A stretch of 64,000 nt of DNA from Paenibacillus amylolyticus (GCF_003719335.1 NZ_RIAS01000002.1:614360-678359), one strand, 5' to 3'. Counted from the first letter of the stretch, positions 51,939-61,308 are shown. The notes: generated from the sequence alone by a model not told the origin. Numbers and translations are program-made.

Positions 51939-52450
51939 GATAAGATCTCTCCTTTCGGTTCAAGTTGATCCCGGAGCTTTCCGAGCGCGCGGTGCAGTCG
52001 TGATTTGACCGTGCCTGCCGGAATTTCGAGAATGTCAGCGACTTCAGTTAACGAGAAACCTTCGAAATAACTTAGAATAATAATTTGTTTGTATTCCGGT
52101 TCAAGTACAGCTACCGCAGCGGCAAGATCTGGATCTTCGGGACGATCCCAGCGGCCGGATTCACGGATCTCGGTCACGGGACTGAACCGGATTTTGCGTT
52201 TGCGTTCATCTGCACAGTAGTTCAGAAGGATGCGGATTAGCCATGTACTGAAGTAGGTAGGTTCTTTCAGTTTTTTGAGTTTGCGGTATGCGCGGTAGGT
52301 TGCTTCCTGTATCGCTTCCAGTGCATCGCCCTCATTATGCAGATACGCATAGGCGATCCGGTACAGGCGGCTCTGATGCGTCTCCATTAAGGCTGCAAAC
52401 GCTGCAGCATCCCCCTTTTGTGCAGCTCGCGTAAGTTCGGTAGGGGTCAC
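51935..52450 (-). CDS. ECF-type RNA polymerase sigma factor (SigV/SigW-like)
   Basis: A 171-residue sigma factor. Region 2 is at about residues 15-80 (YRIAYAYLHNEGDALEAIQE, then YFSTWLIRILLN). Region 4 is at about residues 110-160 (IIILSYFEGFSLTEVADILE and AGTVKSRLHRALGKLR). The GTG start has AAGGAGG six bases upstream. It is co-translated with its anti-sigma factor. Confidence 0.94.
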   Translation of the reverse strand: MTPTELTRAAQKGDAAAFAALMETHQSRLYRIAYAYLHNEGDALEAIQEATYRAYRKLKKLKEPTYFSTWLIRILLNYCADERKRKIRFSPVTEIRESGRWDRPEDPDLAAAVAVLEPEYKQIIILSYFEGFSLTEVADILEIPAGTVKSRLHRALGKLRDQLEPKGEILS

Positions 52451-52576
52451 AAGGCTCCTCCTTTGCTGATGTTGTTTCGTATTAGACAGAGAAAGTTGCC
52501 AAACGGTTCTTGTTTTTTGAAAAAATTTTGTGCATGTTCCTCTTCAGAAAGTTTCATAGCATTATACAGCAAAAAC

Positions 52577-52622
52577 CGTCAGCCCTCCCACGAGCATTGC
52601 GCTCCAGGAAGATTCTGACGGT
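52577..52622 (-). terminator. terminator after the GNAT-Nudix gene
   Basis: On the minus strand CCGTCAG pairs with CTGACGG around a large loop, followed by TTTTTG. The bases 52623-52809 hold no feature I can support. Confidence 0.6.
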
Positions 52623-52809
52623 TACAAGGATGACCTCGTATAGCCTTATAGGTACAGTACCAATTCTCAAGTGTAGCATGAGTCCAAAGTATAGTGCTGA
52701 TTCACATCGCTATAGCAGCTTATATCTATCCCTCTTAGGATAGCATTGCCATCGCTTGCTCCAGACGAGCAGCGACAGAGTTGCGCTAATGTATTTTCGG
52801 AAGAGGCCT

Positions 52810-53883
52810 TCATTGGGTGCCGCTGTCCCGATTTTTCTCTGTATATTGCCGCTTCGCTGCTTCCAATGCCGGGATGGCAAAGCTGGCGAGTGGGGAAGGC
52901 AGCGAATGGAGCGGGAACCAGCCAATCTCTCCAATGGCTCCACCTTCTTCCAGGTTACGTGCTACTCCGCTAACTACCTTGGTGGAGTATAGCACGGAAA
53001 TCCAATGCTCCTGCGATTCAGGACGAATCGTTTCTGCGGTACAGAGAAGACCGTCGATCACAATACCCAGATTGACTTCTTCTTTAACCTCCCGAATAAC
53101 AGCCGTTTCCAGTGTTTCATACACATCGACTTTCCCGCCGGGGATACTCCAGGTATGCTGTTCGGGTGCACGATTACGCCAAACAAGAAGCACTTCATTT
53201 CGTTCATTAAGAATCACTGCACCTACGCCGATTCGGGGAGTGACCTCGACCGCCATGCGACCAACAGTAGTAGAGCCTGTCGAAGGGAAAACACTTTCAC
53301 TACCCGAACTAGCCCCTGGCTGAAACGAAACGGGATATCCTGTCTGGGCGGACCAATCCGCTGCAAGAATGCTCATCGAGATCAGATCGTATTGTGTACC
53401 GTCTCGCAGCACTGCAGCACGATGCCTGCCTTCCTCGCGGAATCCGGCCTTCAAATATGCCCGTCTCGCGGCTTCGTTGTATTCAATCACGTCAAGAGCA
53501 ATCCGATTCAGGTTTAACTCATGGAATGCATATCGCAAAATCAACGCAAGAGCGTCACTGCCGTAACCTTTGCCACGATCTCGTTCTTCACCAATGCCGA
53601 TAGCCAGTTGTGCAGAGCGGTTATTCCATTCCAATCGATAGATGGCAACAAATCCGAGAAAGCGATTGTCTTCCAACGTGCGCAGGGCAAATTCAAAATC
53701 TTGACCGTTCCGAACGGAAGAAGAACCGGTTTCATCGGATGTTTGTGGCGTCACAATATCCGTATCCATGTTACGCATATATTCGTAGTTTTGTGTAAAA
53801 TGTGCAATTTGCACGCGGTCTTCAGGACACGGTGCCGTGAGTCTGACCTTGGAGCCTTGAAACGCATTGTATTGATGAGTCAT
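52810..53883 (-). CDS. GNAT acetyltransferase fused to a Nudix hydrolase
   Basis: A 357-residue two-domain protein. Residues about 8-175 are a RimJ/RimL-type acetyltransferase with EERDRGKGYGSDALALILRY and YNEAARRAYLKAGFREEGRH. A Ser/Gly-rich linker (about 188-210) leads to a Nudix domain with box GGKVDVYETLETAVIREV then KEEVNL, where the usual Gly is Asn. The two activities suggest modification of an amino compound and hydrolysis of a nucleoside diphosphate derivative, but the substrates are unknown. No frameshift separates the domains. Confidence 0.88.
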   Translation of the reverse strand: MTHQYNAFQGSKVRLTAPCPEDRVQIAHFTQNYEYMRNMDTDIVTPQTSDETGSSSVRNGQDFEFALRTLEDNRFLGFVAIYRLEWNNRSAQLAIGIGEERDRGKGYGSDALALILRYAFHELNLNRIALDVIEYNEAARRAYLKAGFREEGRHRAAVLRDGTQYDLISMSILAADWSAQTGYPVSFQPGASSGSESVFPSTGSTTVGRMAVEVTPRIGVGAVILNERNEVLLVWRNRAPEQHTWSIPGGKVDVYETLETAVIREVKEEVNLGIVIDGLLCTAETIRPESQEHWISVLYSTKVVSGVARNLEEGGAIGEIGWFPLHSLPSPLASFAIPALEAAKRQYTEKNRDSGTQ

Positions 53884-54027
53884 GTTGCACCTCTTTTTAT
53901 ATAATCTAACTTTCTTCGCTTAACCCATTATACTACAGCCCTAATAAATACCGAACTTCCAGTGTGGATTAAAGAGACATTCAAGCCAACTACCTATCAT
54001 TCTGGCTTTCATCATCGGTGTTTCTAC

Positions 54028-54054
54028 ACAAAAAAGCAGCCACGAGGGCTGCTG
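54028..54054 (-). terminator. terminator after the orphan flgB
   Basis: AGCAGCC and GGCTGCT pair around a five-base loop, with TTTTTTG following on the minus strand. Confidence 0.85.
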
Positions 54055-54065
54055 GTATAGGCTTT

Positions 54066-54476
54066 TTATTTTAAATCATTCAATAAATTTTTCATTTTTT
54101 TGTAATGTCCGCTAACTCGATCAGCCATGTAGTTATACAAGAGTTGATTCTCGGAAAGCAGAGCCATCTCCCGGTCGATATCTACATTGTTGTTGTTATT
54201 GTTCATGGCTGTTTCATTGTTCTGCATCACTCGGTACTGTACGATGGAGGCATTCGGATTGCTGACGGGAAAATGTTTCTCATGTGTCCGCTGCATCCGG
54301 AGTTGTCCGGTTTTACCGTTCTCGATGATACGTCTAAGCTCGTCTTGAAACTCAACGGTTGTCTTTTTGAAGTTGGGCGTATCGGCGTTAGCAATGTTGT
54401 TCGTGATGGCTGCATGTCGTGCGTTTAAGGCTTGCAAAAGGGATTCATTACGCTTGGTCGTATTCGTTTCAATCAT
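54066..54476 (-). CDS. flgB: flagellar basal-body rod protein FlgB, orphan copy
   Basis: A 136-residue rod protein. The N-terminal motif of the family is LNARHAAITNNIANADTPNF near residues 17-36. The C-terminal helix contains VDIDREMALLSENQLLYNYM. A run of six Asn sits between them. FlgB forms the proximal rod of the flagellar basal body and is normally encoded next to flgC and fliE; here no flagellar gene is adjacent and a terminator follows directly. It may be a second copy. Confidence 0.87.
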   Translation of the reverse strand: MIETNTTKRNESLLQALNARHAAITNNIANADTPNFKKTTVEFQDELRRIIENGKTGQLRMQRTHEKHFPVSNPNASIVQYRVMQNNETAMNNNNNNVDIDREMALLSENQLLYNYMADRVSGHYKKMKNLLNDLK

Positions 54477-54602
54477 ACCCTAGTCCTCCTTCACCGCATC
54501 CGAGTGCAGTTCTCTCTATTTTAAGAAATTCGCCCACACACTGTCAAGCGGATCAAACGAACAACAGGCTGTAGGCAAGTGATGATCGTTACGATAAACA
54601 AC

Positions 54603-54684
54603 AAAAAAGACAAGTGTATGACCAGCAACATCTGCTTTCGTAAAGGAAGTCAGGAGCAGGGTCAGAATCACTTGTCTTTTTTGA
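54603..54684. terminator. bidirectional hairpin between speD and flgB
   Basis: AAAAAAGACAAGTG pairs with CACTTGTCTTTTTT around a 55-base loop. On the minus strand it ends the speD transcript. Confidence 0.75.
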
Positions 54685-54715
54685 TTATCACATCATTTCA
54701 GATTGCTCTGTCCAA

Positions 54716-55531
54716 TTAGGAAGAACGGTCTATATTTTTGCCATAATAAATCTCGTCCATCTCCAGCTTCAGCCACTCGGTAATCTCCTGTTGCTCGGCT
54801 TTGCTCAGCTTGTCCTTGGTGTACCCGAACAGATAATTATCCAGATCGAATTCTTTCAGCTTACATTTGGTGTGGAAAATGTTTTCCTGATAGACGTTCA
54901 CGTCAATCATATCAAAGCCGCTTTTGATCTCGTCCGGAATATAGTTCTGGATCGAACTGATCTCATGGTCGATAAACAGCTTGCGTCCACTCGTATCCCT
55001 CGTAAAACCGCGCACGCGATAATCCATAATCATAATGTCCGTATCAAAAGAATGAATCAGGTAATTCAACGCCTTCAGCGGTGAAATCTCACCACAGGTC
55101 GACACATCGATATCGGCACGGAAGGTGCTGATGCCTTCGCTGGGGTGGAATTCGGGATAAGTATGCACGGTAATGTGGCTTTTGTCCAGCTGCATGACTA
55201 CATTATCGGGCAGGGGACCGGGCGATTCATCGAAGGATTCCTCGGGAATCTCAACGATCGGGCCTTCCGATACCAGCATGGTCACACTCGCGCCTTGCGG
55301 CACATAATCCTGCTGTGCGACATTCAGGACGTGTGCGCCGATGATGTCCGATACATTTTTCAAAATATGTGTCAGTCGGTCTGCGTTATATTGTTCATCG
55401 ATATATTCAATGTAAGCTTCACGTTCTTCTTTGGTCTTGGTGTAACAGATATCGTACATATTGAAACTGAGTGACTTGGTCAGGTTATTGAACCCGTGCA
55501 GCTGAATGCGCTGCTCTGGCGTTAAAGTCAT
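54716..55531 (-). CDS. speD: S-adenosylmethionine decarboxylase proenzyme
   Basis: A 271-residue enzyme of the longer, E. coli-type class. It cleaves itself before Ser in [13 protein letters not shown] (Ser near residue 118) to make a pyruvoyl cofactor, and supplies the aminopropyl donor for spermidine. Other marks are FSFN-like [10 protein letters not shown] near residue 22 and [19 protein letters not shown] near residue 145. The start at 55531 has GGGGAA upstream; the longer frame lacks a site. Confidence 0.94.
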   Translation of the reverse strand: MTLTPEQRIQLHGFNNLTKSLSFNMYDICYTKTKEEREAYIEYIDEQYNADRLTHILKNVSDIIGAHVLNVAQQDYVPQGASVTMLVSEGPIVEIPEESFDESPGPLPDNVVMQLDKSHITVHTYPEFHPSEGISTFRADIDVSTCGEISPLKALNYLIHSFDTDIMIMDYRVRGFTRDTSGRKLFIDHEISSIQNYIPDEIKSGFDMIDVNVYQENIFHTKCKLKEFDLDNYLFGYTKDKLSKAEQQEITEWLKLEMDEIYYGKNIDRSS

Positions 55532-55773
55532 GGTTGCAGTTCCCCTTTGTCCCATACGACATAAAAATCGCAGTTTTAATACTACTTATACCCAACCTTG
55601 CCCGAAAAAAAACATGAGATTCCCATTTGTGGCGAGAGGGCAATTTCCTATAGTTCACCGATGAACTCCATTTAAGAGTGATTTATAACATCTCACCGAT
55701 CCCGGAATGCAGTCCGATAATAGGGCCAGTCCGGGCCCAGTCCAATAGAACGGAGTCCAGTCAGATAAAAAAA

Positions 55774-55800
55774 TACTGTACAGCAATTTGCTGTACAGTA
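55774..55800 (-). terminator. perfect-palindrome terminator of the YpsA-family gene
   Basis: TACTGTACAGCAA and TTGCTGTACAGTA flank a single central base, a 27-base perfect inverted repeat, with seven T following on the minus strand. The region 55556-55773 holds only repeated AGTCC words. Confidence 0.85.
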
Positions 55801-55807
55801 TCTGTAG

Positions 55808-56386
55808 TTAGAAGGGGATGTCCCCATCATAAGCAAAATCATTCATGCGTTCTTCCTCCGCGACAGATTGAATATCCTCGGAAGTTACCGTAATGATGGG
55901 ATAATGCTCGTTTTGTTGTTTCTTCATTGCCTTTTCCTTTACAAAACGTGGGCTGCCTTCGCCTGCATCTTCGTCATAGACGAGCAGCAGACCGTCGCTT
56001 TTGCGCAGCAGCAGATCGTCCCGTGCAGTGAACTGCCACGGCCCGATGTATGGCTGTTTGCTAATTGCACCATAATAGTCTACCCCAGCCAGAATGGAGC
56101 GGTAATACTCCTGCTTGTCTTCTTTCCATTGTTCCTCCGGGTTCTGAAAAGCAGTAATGATCGACAGCTTCAGATGCGGATATAACTGTTTTAATTCAAG
56201 AACAACCTCGCAGGCCCAAAGATCGACACCGTATTGACCTGGAGTAAGCACCCATTCCAACCCATCTTCCACAAGAGGTGTAAGGCGGGAGGAGATTGCT
56301 TTTTTAATGTAAGGGATGCCCTCATGCTTTTGACCAAAAATCTGCAGTTCATGTGCGCGGTAACCGGTAATGAACAGGTTTTGCAA
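55808..56386 (-). CDS. YpsA/DUF1273-family protein (SLOG fold)
   Basis: A 192-residue protein. The family opening is LFITGYRAHELQIF at residues 4-17; then come WVLTPGQYGVDLWACEVVLE near residue 45, ITAFQNPEEQW near residue 77, and SDGLLLVYDEDAGEGSPRF near residue 130. The SLOG fold binds nucleotides or related ligands. Bacillus YpsA influences cell division. The TTG start follows AGGAGG with nine bases spacing. Confidence 0.87.
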   Translation of the reverse strand: MQNLFITGYRAHELQIFGQKHEGIPYIKKAISSRLTPLVEDGLEWVLTPGQYGVDLWACEVVLELKQLYPHLKLSIITAFQNPEEQWKEDKQEYYRSILAGVDYYGAISKQPYIGPWQFTARDDLLLRKSDGLLLVYDEDAGEGSPRFVKEKAMKKQQNEHYPIITVTSEDIQSVAEEERMNDFAYDGDIPF

Positions 56387-56468
56387 ACGTGATAACCTCC
56401 TTTCAGACGGTCAATGTACCCGCGAGGTACAGCAATCCCAGTCGGTTGTCCGTCTTCGTATGAGCACG

Positions 56469-57611
56469 TTATTGTGCAGGTGTAGCTTCTCCGCGGAACG
56501 GGTACAGAAATGGCTTCGGAATATCTGTTTCAAATGTCATCAGTTTGCCTGTCGTTGGATGAATAAATGACAACACTCGTGCATGGAGTCCCAGACGTCC
56601 GAGATCTCTTGTGCGTGCGCCGTATTTACGATCCCCGGCAATTGGATGTCCCAGGTCTTCCATATGCACACGAATCTGATTTTTGCGACCTGTTTCCAGA
56701 CGTACTTCCAGCAGTGAGAACTCACGGTTCGACTTCAGCCGTTTATAATGGGTAACCGCATGTTGCCCGTCGTTTGGACGCGAGCTGGAGTACATCTTGA
56801 GTGTTTTGGTTTCCTTGAGCCAAGAGGAGATCGTACCTTCTTCTTGAGCTACCGCGCCTTCAACCAGTGCGACATAAACACGGTCTTGTACGTTTTCTTT
56901 CCAGTTATTTTGCAGTTGCTGCTGAACCTCTTCACTTTTGGCAAACATCATCACACCCGAGGTGTCCCGATCCAGACGATGCACGATGAAAATCCGGTTC
57001 AGTTCGTTGGTACGACGCACATGTGACATCAGCTGGCGATAAGCGGTCAGATCGTCACTTTTGTCAGCCGCGATGGATAGGAGTCCGGCTTCCTTCCGAA
57101 TGACAATGATGTCGTCGTCTTCATGCAAAATGTTAATCCCCGTCAGAGAAGGAGCGGCTACAGCGCCTTCTTTGCTGATCGATACGATCTGTCCGGGCAG
57201 CAGAGGTTCGTTAAACTTCGTCACAACTTTCTCATCTATCGATACTTGTCCACGTCCCAAAATAGACTTCACCGCATTGCGTCCTGACTTCACGTGTTTC
57301 AACAGGAAATGAAGCAGTTCATCGGGTTCGGTTACCTTGTACTGGCGTGGCGGTTCGGACTTGCGATAGTATGCATTTCCTGGACGCTTGGATGCGGCAG
57401 CCGATTTGGCCGGCTTGCTTCCTTTGTCACCGCTTTTTGCAGGGGCCACGGATGAATGGGAGGCTGAAACCTTCTTCGTATCCTCTCCCGAGCGAGGGGA
57501 ATTCGGTTTGGATGATGAAGTGTTGGAGCGGCCGGAACGCGGCTTGGAAGAGCCTCCGTATGATTTTCCTTTGGCAGATGTACCGCTGCTTGCGCGTTTT
57601 CGTTTATTCAT
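56469..57611 (-). CDS. RluA-family rRNA pseudouridine synthase
   Basis: A 380-residue enzyme. The first 90 residues are Ser/Lys/Pro-rich and probably disordered. An S4 RNA-binding domain follows (about 105-165, KSILGRGQVSIDEKVVTKF). The catalytic domain has Asp in VHRLDRDTSGVMMFAK near residue 213 and RKNQIRVHMEDLGHPIAGDR near residue 325. It isomerises uridines in 23S rRNA or other RNA. The start at 57611 has AAGGAG ten bases upstream. The target site is unknown. Confidence 0.92.
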   Translation of the reverse strand: MNKRKRASSGTSAKGKSYGGSSKPRSGRSNTSSSKPNSPRSGEDTKKVSASHSSVAPAKSGDKGSKPAKSAAASKRPGNAYYRKSEPPRQYKVTEPDELLHFLLKHVKSGRNAVKSILGRGQVSIDEKVVTKFNEPLLPGQIVSISKEGAVAAPSLTGINILHEDDDIIVIRKEAGLLSIAADKSDDLTAYRQLMSHVRRTNELNRIFIVHRLDRDTSGVMMFAKSEEVQQQLQNNWKENVQDRVYVALVEGAVAQEEGTISSWLKETKTLKMYSSSRPNDGQHAVTHYKRLKSNREFSLLEVRLETGRKNQIRVHMEDLGHPIAGDRKYGARTRDLGRLGLHARVLSFIHPTTGKLMTFETDIPKPFLYPFRGEATPAQ

Positions 57612-57801
57612 GAATGACAATCTCCTTCTGAACAGCTTGTACCCTTTGTGTGCATACGATCCGTTCATTTCGTTATGCTGTTCAATATACCATTAACCGC
57701 GCGGAATTAAAAATAGGTTCATCGAATCTGCAAACCATCCAATCCGAAGAGTTGTCAGTTTCATAGAATATGTTATCCCATAGCATTGGAGGTGTTACTT
57801 C

Positions 57802-58209
57802 ATGGGCGTGTTTCTTGATATGAGAACCTCGGAGAACTCGGGATCTGTTGGAGCACCAGGATTGCCTTTGTCCGAATCCCCTGAAGCCTTCGGCGTAATC
57901 GGTCTTCAAACCCAGGGGGTCATTAATCCGATCATTACCTTCAACGGCACGGTGGGTGTTACGGGAGAACTGGGCGATACATTTGTTGTAGAGATTGTGC
58001 GCGGTTTTATCTACGATCCATTCTACGTGATCTATCGTGCAGAAGGTACGGTCGGGCAAAATGGGGGTGCCGAGTTCCATTCGTTCACAGCTCAGGATTT
58101 GGCTGCACCACCAGCGCTGGAAAATGTATATACGTCGTTCATCTCGGGTGTGTCCACAGCTGTGCGAACCGGACCGGAGATGTTCTACGGCATTGCTGCG
58201 ACCAACTAA
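57802..58209 (+). CDS. protein of unknown function, Gly/Val-rich beta-type
   Basis: A 135-residue protein behind GGAGGTGTTACTTC. It is rich in Gly, Val, Thr and Phe, with a pattern of beta strands (GVINPIITFNGTVGVTG, GDTFVVEIVRGFIYDPFYVI). It has no signal peptide and no cysteine. The composition is similar to jelly-roll-type spore-surface or exosporium domains, but I recognise no family. It stands alone and is followed by a terminator at 58379. Confidence 0.6.
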   Translation: MGVFLDMRTSENSGSVGAPGLPLSESPEAFGVIGLQTQGVINPIITFNGTVGVTGELGDTFVVEIVRGFIYDPFYVIYRAEGTVGQNGGAEFHSFTAQDLAAPPALENVYTSFISGVSTAVRTGPEMFYGIAATN

Positions 58210-58228
58210 AAGAAGACGGGATAGACTT

Positions 58229-58261
58229 TAGAGAGATGTTAGAGAGACTGTAGAGAAAGAT
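58229..58261 (+). repeat. three 11-base direct repeats (TAGAGAGACTG type)
   Basis: TAGAGAGATGT, TAGAGAGACTG and TAGAGAAAGAT follow each other without gaps. The rest of 58210-58378 holds nothing else I can name. Confidence 0.6.
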
Positions 58262-58378
58262 ATGATAAGTTCGGTCGCATGCGATCCACGTGATGTAATT
58301 TCATTCATGCTGATAGTGACGTTTGTTGTACCCGTTTCAGTTACATGGCAATCAAGATCATTCCAATCAAGATATAAT

Positions 58379-58414
58379 TCAAAATCCCCGCCTCGGTAGG
58401 CGGGGATTTTGGTT
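58379..58414. terminator. bidirectional terminator
   Basis: AAAATCCCCGCC pairs perfectly with GGCGGGGATTTT around a six-base loop. It serves the unknown gene at 57802 and possibly the GT-D gene from the other side. Confidence 0.85.
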
Positions 58415-58554
58415 TTGAGATGAAGCAGAAGTGTAAGCATTGATTTATAAGAGAGAGTTGAAAGACTTTGATATAGAAAGAAAGGGAGAAGTAGAGATAC
58501 AAGCAGAGCTGGCGATTGCGGGTATGAAGAAAAACTGAAAACAGTAGATGAAGC

Positions 58555-59265
58555 TTAGTTGGCACGCCCTTTTAAAATCATGTTGTTGGCTTTGCCAAAG
58601 TCGATAGCGACTTTACCTGCCAGTGCTGCTGTTCGTTCTGCAAGAATGACGGCGTTAACCCCGCAAGAGAACAGAGCAACATCAAAATCATCCTGATGCG
58701 TTTGAATCCATTGCAAGGTCTCATCCATCTGATCATAGTTGTCAAATGCCAGTGTACTTACGATGTTGAGATGGTAAGGCTCCTTAACGAGTGCGGCCTG
58801 TAACTCATCCAGTTCACGCGTAACGAGCAGCACACGTTTGCCAGCAAGCATCTGCCAGAAACGCGGTACCTGCACAAGTTCACGATTCACACAAGCATGA
58901 CAGGTCAACTTTGGCGCGATGCCGTAGTGAGCAAAAATCATATCGGTCAGCGGCCGTTTGAGATAATCCGGAGCTTTGATGGTGCTGTCTCCACGTGGAA
59001 GGACCCCTACAATGGTGGCCCGCTTCAACGAAGCAGCGACTTCGTCCCGCATCTTCAGGTTGGGAAGGCGCAGCCCCTTTTGTCCGAGATTGGCTTTGAC
59101 CGCCCAGCGTTCTTGCAGTACTTGCTCCATAGGCCATACGGATTCTTGCGACATTACGATATTTTCACCATCCCCCACACGCACCAGAGAGAACGGACGT
59201 TTCTCGCGTAAAGCCGCTTCGAGCTGATCCAGCACTTCCTGCATTTCAAGATAAATGGAATTCAT
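58555..59265 (-). CDS. GT-D-fold glycosyltransferase-like protein
   Basis: A 236-residue protein of the GT-D (former DUF1792) type. The characteristic FSLVRVGDGENIVMSQ is near residue 25 and carries the DGE metal/sugar-nucleotide motif. VGVLPRGDSTIK, HACVNRELVQVPRFWQML and ALFSCGVNAVILAE follow. Characterised relatives add glucose in serine-rich protein glycosylation. It diverges from the glycan cluster at 59578 and probably belongs to it. AGGAGG lies 12 bases before the ATG, slightly far. Confidence 0.83.
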   Translation of the reverse strand: MNSIYLEMQEVLDQLEAALREKRPFSLVRVGDGENIVMSQESVWPMEQVLQERWAVKANLGQKGLRLPNLKMRDEVAASLKRATIVGVLPRGDSTIKAPDYLKRPLTDMIFAHYGIAPKLTCHACVNRELVQVPRFWQMLAGKRVLLVTRELDELQAALVKEPYHLNIVSTLAFDNYDQMDETLQWIQTHQDDFDVALFSCGVNAVILAERTAALAGKVAIDFGKANNMILKGRAN

Positions 59266-59577
59266 TCCGAATGCCTGCCTCCTTTGAAAATCAAGCTCCT
59301 CTATTCTATGTTGCGAGAGAAACCGTGATCTGTGCGTTCGACCTTCAAGAGAGAACTTGGGGTGTATATCAATCTATTTATAGGAAAATCAGTACATATG
59401 TCGGTGCCGGAATGTTCAGGAGTTCATACGTTATACTGTGCTGGCAATTAAGAGAATTGAAGTGTAAGCGATCAGCGCGAGGAACGAGTTTCGTAGATAC
59501 GAGATTTCATATTTAAAAAACTATGAAAACGTCTGTACTCGCCATATAGGCTTACAGCGTTCATGAGGAGGAAGGGT
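59266..59577. promoter_or_regulatory. divergent intergenic region of the glycan cluster
   Basis: About 312 bases lie between the GT-D gene and the glycosyltransferase gene. No clear -35/-10 pair, repeat or RNA motif was found. The final 15 bases hold the GAGGAGGAAGGG ribosome site. Confidence 0.3.
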
Positions 59578-60267
59578 ATGTCCAGGAAAGTTGTGATTGA
59601 GATTAACTTCAATAACTACGGGTTAGATCCGCAGCGGCTGACCCGCGAATGGCTGGAGCGCCGTATGACCATTTTTCGCACATTTACATTGCATTGTCTC
59701 AAGGCTCAGACCAATCAAGATTTCTTGACAGTGGTGAAGCTCTCGAAGGAATCCGGGGAGTTGATGCAGGAGATTTTGGCGAGCCAGGAGCCGCTGCCTT
59801 CGAATATTCGCTTTGGAACCCATATCGAAAGTGTACGTGCGATTTTGGAGTTTGCCAAAGACGTAGAAAACATCTATATTGCCCGTCTGGATTCAGATGA
59901 TCTGTATCACAAAACATTTGTGCAACAGCTCTATGACGTGCAGCCTCAGCCAGAAACGATGGCGTTGATTAATCAAAACGGCTATCTGTGGGACAGTGTG
60001 AACAACGAGATGGCTCCGGCATTTCACCGTTCACCGCAATTTTATGTCTATCTCTACAAGACAGCGGAGTATGCCGCGGGATATCGTGTGAAACTTCCGG
60101 GCCGAGGCACGCATGGGAATGTGATCGACTTGCCACATGAGTTGCTTGCACCGCGGAACTACGTCAATATCGTGCATTCCAGCAATACGTCAGTCAAAAA
60201 AGTACCGCCTAAAGACCGTTTAAGCCGCGAAGAGATGGCTCAGGTTTTACGTGAATTTATGAACTGA
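59578..60267 (+). CDS. glycosyltransferase (putative rhamnosyltransferase type)
   Basis: A 229-residue GT-A-like protein. After VVIEINFNNYGL come WLERRMTIFRTFTLHCLKAQ and the DxD-type motif IARLDSDDLYHKTF near residue 105. The C-terminal part has RGTHGNVIDLPHEL. It resembles the putative rhamnosyl transferase family of bacterial surface-glycan clusters. The start at 59578 directly follows GGAGGAAGGGT; an upstream in-frame ATG would include the site. It precedes the 4,6-dehydratase gene by 17 bases. Confidence 0.8.
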   Translation: MSRKVVIEINFNNYGLDPQRLTREWLERRMTIFRTFTLHCLKAQTNQDFLTVVKLSKESGELMQEILASQEPLPSNIRFGTHIESVRAILEFAKDVENIYIARLDSDDLYHKTFVQQLYDVQPQPETMALINQNGYLWDSVNNEMAPAFHRSPQFYVYLYKTAEYAAGYRVKLPGRGTHGNVIDLPHELLAPRNYVNIVHSSNTSVKKVPPKDRLSREEMAQVLREFMN

Positions 60268-60284
60268 ACAGGAGGGATTCATCC

Positions 60285-61274
60285 ATGATTCAAGGACAAA
60301 CAATTCTGGTCACCGGAGGAACTGGCTCCTGGGGTCAGAAACTAACGGAGGTACTGCTCGCGCAGAGCCCGGCGGAGATCCGACTGCTTTCCCGGAACGA
60401 GTATGCTCAGATCGCAATGCAGCGGGAGTTCAATCATGATCCGCGTCTGCGTTTTATTATTGGAGATATTCGAGATTACCGAGCAGTGGAGGAGGCGTGC
60501 AAAGGCGTGGATGTGCTCTTCCATCTGGCAGCGCTGAAACATGTCCCGGTCTGTGAGGATCAGCCGGATGAAGCATTTAAAACAAATGTGATTGGAACTC
60601 AGAATATTATTCGGGCGGCCATCCGTATGGGGATTCCGAAAGTCATTGATGTATCCACCGACAAGGCGGTTGATCCGATTAACGTATACGGCATGACCAA
60701 AGCACTGGGCGAAAAAATGATGATTCGAGCCAACTGGCTGAGCGAGAAAACCCGGTTTGTATGTATCCGCGGCGGCAATGTGCTGGGCACAAGCGGCAGT
60801 GTTGTACCTTTGTTCCGCAGACAGATTGATGAAGGCAAAAGCCTGACCATTACAGACGAAGGTATGACTCGCTTTTTCCTGACACGTACCGAGGCTATTC
60901 ATCTATTGCTCAAAGCAGCGGAAGCGGCGGTGGGCGGAGAGACCTTCGTCATGAAAATGAAAGCATGCAATATGACCGAACTGGCTTCTGTCATGCTGGA
61001 ACAGGCAGGCCGCCCGTCAGGCGATTATAAAGTGACAGGCATCCGTCCAGGGGAGAAGCTGCACGAAGTGCTGATCTCGCCATTCGAAGCACCGCGCACA
61101 CGCCAGTACGATGCGCAATATTATGTCATTTTGCCGGAGCATGCCGATCAAGGGCTTACGAATCATTATGATCATTTGCCGCGTGTGAAGTTTGACCAGT
61201 ATCGTTCTGACAGTGAAATGATGAACAAACCGGCGATTGCTGCGTTTTTGCGTGCAGGAGGATATATCAACTAA
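60285..61274 (+). CDS. UDP-N-acetylglucosamine 4,6-dehydratase-like enzyme (extended SDR; CapD/PseB type)
   Basis: A 329-residue extended SDR. The NAD motif is VTGGTGSWGQ at residues 8-17. LFHLAALKHVPVCEDQPDEA near residue 88 and the active site STDKAVDPINVYGMTK near residues 125-140 (Lys/Asp replacing the Tyr-x3-Lys pattern partly) are typical of the FlaA1/CapD/PseB group, as is RGGNVLGTSGSVVPLF. It makes a 4-keto-6-deoxy sugar nucleotide for surface glycans or flagellin sugars. The start follows AGGAGG. Confidence 0.9.
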   Translation: MIQGQTILVTGGTGSWGQKLTEVLLAQSPAEIRLLSRNEYAQIAMQREFNHDPRLRFIIGDIRDYRAVEEACKGVDVLFHLAALKHVPVCEDQPDEAFKTNVIGTQNIIRAAIRMGIPKVIDVSTDKAVDPINVYGMTKALGEKMMIRANWLSEKTRFVCIRGGNVLGTSGSVVPLFRRQIDEGKSLTITDEGMTRFFLTRTEAIHLLLKAAEAAVGGETFVMKMKACNMTELASVMLEQAGRPSGDYKVTGIRPGEKLHEVLISPFEAPRTRQYDAQYYVILPEHADQGLTNHYDHLPRVKFDQYRSDSEMMNKPAIAAFLRAGGYIN

Positions 61275-61308
61275 CGGAAGGGAGGCGGAACGTTTGGAGG
61301 TGGAAGAG

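Noticed and set aside
59271..59516. 81-residue ORF in the gap before the glycan cluster
   Set aside because: No ribosome site, atypical composition and overlap with the upstream region of a divergent gene.
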